DNA of 34,395 nucleotides from Rubellimicrobium roseum (GTDB lineage: Bacteria > Pseudomonadota > Alphaproteobacteria > Rhodobacterales > Rhodobacteraceae). The translations under genes were made by a program, and so were the position numbers. Position 1 is the stretch's first letter, and each line of letters starts with the position of its first letter. Below, piece by piece: positions 31,573 to 34,395 of this stretch. Where the stretch lies: NCBI RefSeq assembly GCF_006152145.1, contig NZ_VDFV01000041.1, forward strand, positions 1 to 34,395, in the 5' to 3' direction. Under the pieces are notes generated by a model. That model saw only the letters and a list, made by a program, of their open reading frames with translations, ran no database searches and was not told the DNA's origin.

Positions 31573-31654
31573 CGGTGCATGACGAGAGTCACGATGGTAA
31601 TCAGGAGCTGGTGATCAACAGGCCAAACTGGCCTCGCATCGAAGCTCAGCGCTC

Positions 31655-32839
31655 ATGGATCTCGACATTGGAGAAGCAGCATCCGTCGCGCCTCGCGTGC
31701 GGACACGCAAGGCCGCCCTCGATGCCCTGGAGCGGCTGCTGCGTGCCCACGCGGCTCTCAGCGAGCACCGCGACCCGGAGAGCTCCTACGGCATCCTACG
31801 TGGCGCGACCGACGAGGAGCTTGATCTCGTCGAGGCCGTCTTCCTCCACTGCGGCGTGCCCCTGCCTGACACCTTGCGCGCGATCTACCGTCGCACGCTC
31901 GGCGTCGGAAACCCCGTCGCGTCTACGCCCGTTCTGACGGTCCCCTTCCTCAGCGCTGCCCTGCCGGACGAGGGCTTCGGCTCCCCGATCGTCGGCATCG
32001 AGGCCTTCGAGATGGACCTCAAGGTCTTCCGTGACGAGCTCGCCTATGAGCGCCCGCCGTTCCTTCACCTGGGTCACGCCGCGCCAGCCGGCCTGACGGT
32101 CAGTCGCAATGGGCTCTGGTCGGTCAAGGATTACGCGCAGCGCCACCACCTCCCGGCGCTCGAGGACTTCAACCTCGTCTTCGAGACGGCGTTCTGCGCC
32201 TTCGTCGATCAGGTCCTTGTCCTTTGGGCCAATGATCTCGCGGGCGCGCCGGTGAGGAGCCGAGATCTCGACCTCGCCCATGGCGCGCGTCTCGCGGGGA
32301 TGCCGGCCGACGTGCAGACGGCGATCGGGCGTCTTGTCGCGCCGCGCACTTTGAGCCCAAGGACCTGGAGCGAAGCCCAGCCCATCGACAACCCGGACCT
32401 TCTCCGGGCCACGCGCCGTGCTGTGGACCACAGATCGGCCGATCTCCTGACTTCGCATCTGGCCGTTGTGGGTCTGCCCTATGTCGAGCGCCCCGAACTG
32501 GTCGCGCGCATCGTACCAGGGGATCTCCTTCGCCTGCGCCCCGTCGACAACAACCCACATGATCCGAACGCGGTCGAGGTCTGGCACGATGGGGTGACCT
32601 CGATCCGTGTAGGCTTCATCGAGCGCAAGGACGCCCCGATGGTTCGGGCGCTCCCTCCGGATCCGGCCGCCTGGCGCCTCAGGGTCACGGATCGCTCCAA
32701 TCGCGTCCTTGTCGCACAGCTGGAACGTACGCCGCCGGAAGAGGAGAGTCTCTTGGGTGCGAACGGTCCAGCGCAGCGCGAAGAGTCCGACAGTCAGCTG
32801 CAAGATCTCTTCTCGCAACTCCCTTGCTCCAGAGGATGA
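31655..32839 (+). CDS. SMI1/KNR4 (SUKH)-like domain plus HIRAN domain protein
   Basis: The 394-residue protein joins two domains. The N-terminal half has the SMI1/KNR4 pattern Ala-Thr-Asp-Glu-Glu-Leu-Asp-Leu-Val-Glu (51-60) and Leu-Pro-Asp-Thr-Leu-Arg-Ala-Ile-Tyr-Arg-Arg-Thr-Leu-Gly (70-83), with later aromatic strands to about 190. Residues about 267-357 look like a HIRAN domain: Val-Val-Gly, then Pro-Val-Asp-Asn-Asn-Pro-His-Asp-Pro-Asn-Ala-Val (296-307), then Val-Gly-Phe-Ile. SUKH proteins are frequent immunity proteins, and HIRAN domains bind DNA ends in helicases. The pairing is unusual. No signal peptide. No strong ribosome-binding site precedes ATG 31655. Confidence 0.75.
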   Translation: MDLDIGEAASVAPRVRTRKAALDALERLLRAHAALSEHRDPESSYGILRGATDEELDLVEAVFLHCGVPLPDTLRAIYRRTLGVGNPVASTPVLTVPFLSAALPDEGFGSPIVGIEAFEMDLKVFRDELAYERPPFLHLGHAAPAGLTVSRNGLWSVKDYAQRHHLPALEDFNLVFETAFCAFVDQVLVLWANDLAGAPVRSRDLDLAHGARLAGMPADVQTAIGRLVAPRTLSPRTWSEAQPIDNPDLLRATRRAVDHRSADLLTSHLAVVGLPYVERPELVARIVPGDLLRLRPVDNNPHDPNAVEVWHDGVTSIRVGFIERKDAPMVRALPPDPAAWRLRVTDRSNRVLVAQLERTPPEEESLLGANGPAQREESDSQLQDLFSQLPCSRG

Positions 32840-33146
32840 GCGCCGGCACCATGAGTGATCGTCGCCGGCCGTCAGGTCACCGCGCGAACCTATCACATAG
32901 CCTTTACCCGGCCCTGTCGCGCGTCCGGTAATCCCGGGCAGCATGGGCGTGCCCATCCCGGCTCCTTCATAGGTCTTGCTCCGTTCCCATGTCTGTTCCG
33001 GGCCGGCCCGCACGGACAAACCGGAGAAAGCGGTTCCTGCCCGCAGCCATCGCAATCGGTGCCGCGCGAGGAGACTGCGCTCGTGAATCCAATAGCATCG
33101 TTGTTGGCCAGATTGGCCGATGTCAGCATGAAGGACTGCGAATATC
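32840..33146. other. Intergenic region between the HIRAN and ATPase genes
   Basis: No recognisable gene was found in these 307 bp on either strand. The only usable signal is AAGGA at 33131-33135, which precedes the ATPase ATG by 11 bp. Open frames crossing the region lack family resemblance. Confidence 0.4.
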
Positions 33147-33689
33147 ATGGGGCACCACCAGCTTGTCTTGCTCACGGGCTGCTCCGGTGGCGGCAAGTCG
33201 ACGCTCCTTGCGGAGCTTGCCGCTCGGGGACATCGGGTGGTGGAGGAGCCCGGCCGCCGTATCGTCGCGGAGGAGCTTGCGAGCGGCGGCTCGGCTCTGC
33301 CTTGGATCGACATGGTCGCGTTTGCGCGTCGGGCGCTTGAGATGGCTCGGCAGGATCATACAGCGGCAGCAGATCTGGAGGGGTGGACCTTTTTCGACCG
33401 GGGTCTCGTGGATGCAGCCGTGGGTCTGGAGCACCTGACAGGAACACCAGCGGTCGAAAGCCTTGCATCTGATAGGTACCACCAGCGGGTGTTTATGGCT
33501 CCGCCTTGGCCGGGGATCTACCGGACTGACAGCGAGCGGCGCCATGGGATGGATGAGGCGGTGGCCGAATACGAGCGACTGCTCGTCGCCTGTCCGGCCC
33601 TGGGCTACGAAGTCATTCACCTGCCCAGGGTCAGCGTGACAGAGCGGGCCGACTTCGTCCTGGCCAGTCTTGCTGCCGCGACAAGATGA
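33147..33689 (+). CDS. Small AAA_28-type P-loop ATPase/kinase
   Basis: The 180-residue protein opens with a P-loop strand, Leu-Val-Leu-Leu-Thr, and Walker A GCSGGGKST (11-19). Glu-Glu-Pro-Gly-Arg-Arg-Ile (33-39) and a Walker-B-like Trp-Thr-Phe-Phe-Asp-Arg-Gly (80-86) follow. This is the layout of AAA_28 family proteins, related to small nucleotide kinases and NadR-type domains. The length is complete for the family. Its last residues (Leu-Ala-Ala-Ala-Thr-Arg-stop) are encoded by the beginning of repeat copy D. It follows the SUKH-HIRAN gene by 307 bp on the same strand; a functional link is possible but not shown. Confidence 0.85.
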   Translation: MGHHQLVLLTGCSGGGKSTLLAELAARGHRVVEEPGRRIVAEELASGGSALPWIDMVAFARRALEMARQDHTAAADLEGWTFFDRGLVDAAVGLEHLTGTPAVESLASDRYHQRVFMAPPWPGIYRTDSERRHGMDEAVAEYERLLVACPALGYEVIHLPRVSVTERADFVLASLAAATR

Positions 33690-33815
33690 CCTGCACGGCT
33701 CCCGCCCGGAGCGTCCATTCAGCGAGAGCGCAACCGGAGCCGGGCCGTTCGCCAAAGTTCCGATCCTGCCCCCGCAACCAGATCTGAACCCCCGCACCCC
33801 AAGTGGCGTGGGTTC
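33660..33815 (+). repeat. Dispersed repeat copy D, extended form
   Basis: Starting within the ATPase 3' end, it parallels copy C: GCCGCGACAAGATGACCTG, then TTCAGCGAGAGCGCAACC, then CGTTCGCCAAAGTTCCGATC and CCCCCGCAACCA (33769-33780). An inverted repeat follows, GAACCCCCGCAC (33786-33797) and GTGGCGTGGGTTC (33803-33815), imperfect but clear. The first part is coding sequence for the ATPase C-terminus. Confidence 0.78.
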
Positions 33816-34139
33816 GTTGCATCTGAGGGCGGCAACTCTCGGTGGGATCTAGCCCCCGCAGCCACCAACAGTTGACCCTGTGCCTGGGCGACGACCACCA
33901 CCGAAAGCTCCTGCGGCGATAACCTCGGGGGCTTGTTGGATATGCGGCTCCAGAGCGGATCGACCCAGCTAGCCCGGCCGCCACACCAGGACCGGGGGGA
34001 TGTTCTGTTGCTGAACCGAACGCCGGCGCTGACATCGCAACGTTTGGTGCAGCGTATTACGCAGCGACTTCGCCCTTGTGTCTGAATGAGACGTAGGCCC
34101 ATTTAGCGCGAGCGTCGATCCAGCCGGCGGAGGAGTCGC
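33816..34139. other. Intergenic region before the chemoreceptor-like frame
   Basis: These 324 bp carry no recognised gene. A GGAGGAG at about 34130-34136 is a good ribosome-binding site for the ATG at 34140. Nothing else stands out. Confidence 0.4.
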
Positions 34140-34388
34140 ATGCCGCTCAAGAAAACCTCGGATCCTAGCAGGGAACAGGAACCGGGGCGCGTTCCAGCTG
34201 TGGCGGATCAGCCCTCACGCGACCAATCCCGCTCGCGGGATCGGGTGCGCGCACGCCAGGATAGAATCGCGGAGCGCATAGGGGCAGCAACGGAAGAGCT
34301 GGCCAGTGGCATCGCCGAGGGCGCGGCCGCGGCGGAGGAGCTCCGCCGAGCCATGTCGCAGATAGCCTCGGGCGCTGAAGAGTGTTGA
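34140..34388 (+). CDS. Chemoreceptor (MCP)-like N-terminal fragment
   Basis: The 82-residue frame has a charged, Arg/Ser-rich N-terminus. Residues about 44-81 then give Arg-Ile-Gly-Ala-Ala-Thr-Glu-Glu-Leu-Ala-Ser-Gly and Ala-Ala-Glu-Glu-Leu-Arg-Arg-Ala-Met. This matches the heptad pattern of the methyl-accepting signalling coiled coil of soluble chemoreceptors. It stops at TGA 34386-34388 after Gly-Ala-Glu-Glu-Cys, where relatives continue for hundreds of residues. Either a frameshift lies near 34380 or the gene is broken; only 7 more bases are available. The ATG is well supported by GGAGGAG. Confidence 0.45.
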   Translation: MPLKKTSDPSREQEPGRVPAVADQPSRDQSRSRDRVRARQDRIAERIGAATEELASGIAEGAAAAEELRRAMSQIASGAEEC

Positions 34389-34395
34389 TCAGCAT

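Noticed and set aside
32893-33129. Minus-strand 78-residue ORF
   Set aside because: Its composition is Cys/Pro/Gly-rich with no family match and no convincing ribosome-binding site.
1-34395. CRISPR array, transposase or integrase
   Set aside because: No regularly spaced direct repeats and no recognisable recombinase motifs were seen on either strand.

Overview
The window is about 34 kb of high-GC DNA (roughly two thirds G+C by eye) from what looks like an alphaproteobacterium. The organism call is an inference. It rests on the GC-rich third codon positions, the mix of small soil/accessory families (DUF899, DUF1428, PhnB-like, HxlR, MmyB-type regulators), and dispersed repeats that carry the 3' end of an initiator-tRNA-like sequence. 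No rRNA, complete tRNA, CRISPR array, transposase or integrase was recognised.

Region 1 (1-9,800) is well preserved. A minus-strand operon-like block runs GntR/FCD regulator, sugar ABC ATPase (RbsA type), permease (RbsC type), periplasmic binding protein and a DJ-1/PfpI protein. Diverging from it is a plus-strand block: Ldh2-type 2-hydroxyacid dehydrogenase, iron-dependent alcohol dehydrogenase, succinate-semialdehyde-type aldehyde dehydrogenase and a formamidase-like alpha/beta hydrolase. Together they read as one uptake-and-oxidation locus for a sugar- or hydroxyacid-like compound under the GntR protein. The substrate cannot be named from sequence.

Region 2 (10,000-18,040) holds regulator/effector pairs of small accessory genes: an EntS-like MFS exporter, a PhnB-like protein, a DUF1428 gene with an in-frame stop, a DUF899 protein, an MFS transporter diverging from a MarR regulator, an exported alpha/beta hydrolase, and a VOC protein diverging from an HxlR-SCP2-like regulator that is coupled to a GST.

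Region 3 (18,040-21,280) is a decay zone: an MmyB-type XRE regulator split by an in-frame TGA, a small membrane protein, and a truncated, frameshifted epoxide hydrolase. Region 4 (21,280-30,350) is mostly intact: a hydrolase fused to an NAD(P)-binding domain, a LysR regulator, a cupin, an SDR diverging from an AraC regulator, an anchored alpha/beta hydrolase, and an FAD monooxygenase diverging from a flavin-binding PPOX protein. A frameshifted methyltransferase tail lies among them.

Region 5 (30,350-34,395) has a decayed tandem copy of a small exported D-rich protein in front of its intact paralogue, an unusual SMI1/KNR4-plus-HIRAN protein, a small AAA_28-type ATPase, and the start of a chemoreceptor-like frame.

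The most unusual structural signal is a four-copy repeat, always on the + strand, at about 9.79, 20.98, 28.05-28.20 and 33.66-33.82 kb. Each copy contains an initiator-tRNA-like 3' end ending in CCCCGCAACCA followed by an inverted repeat. Each sits at or just after the 3' end of a plus-strand gene or gene remnant.
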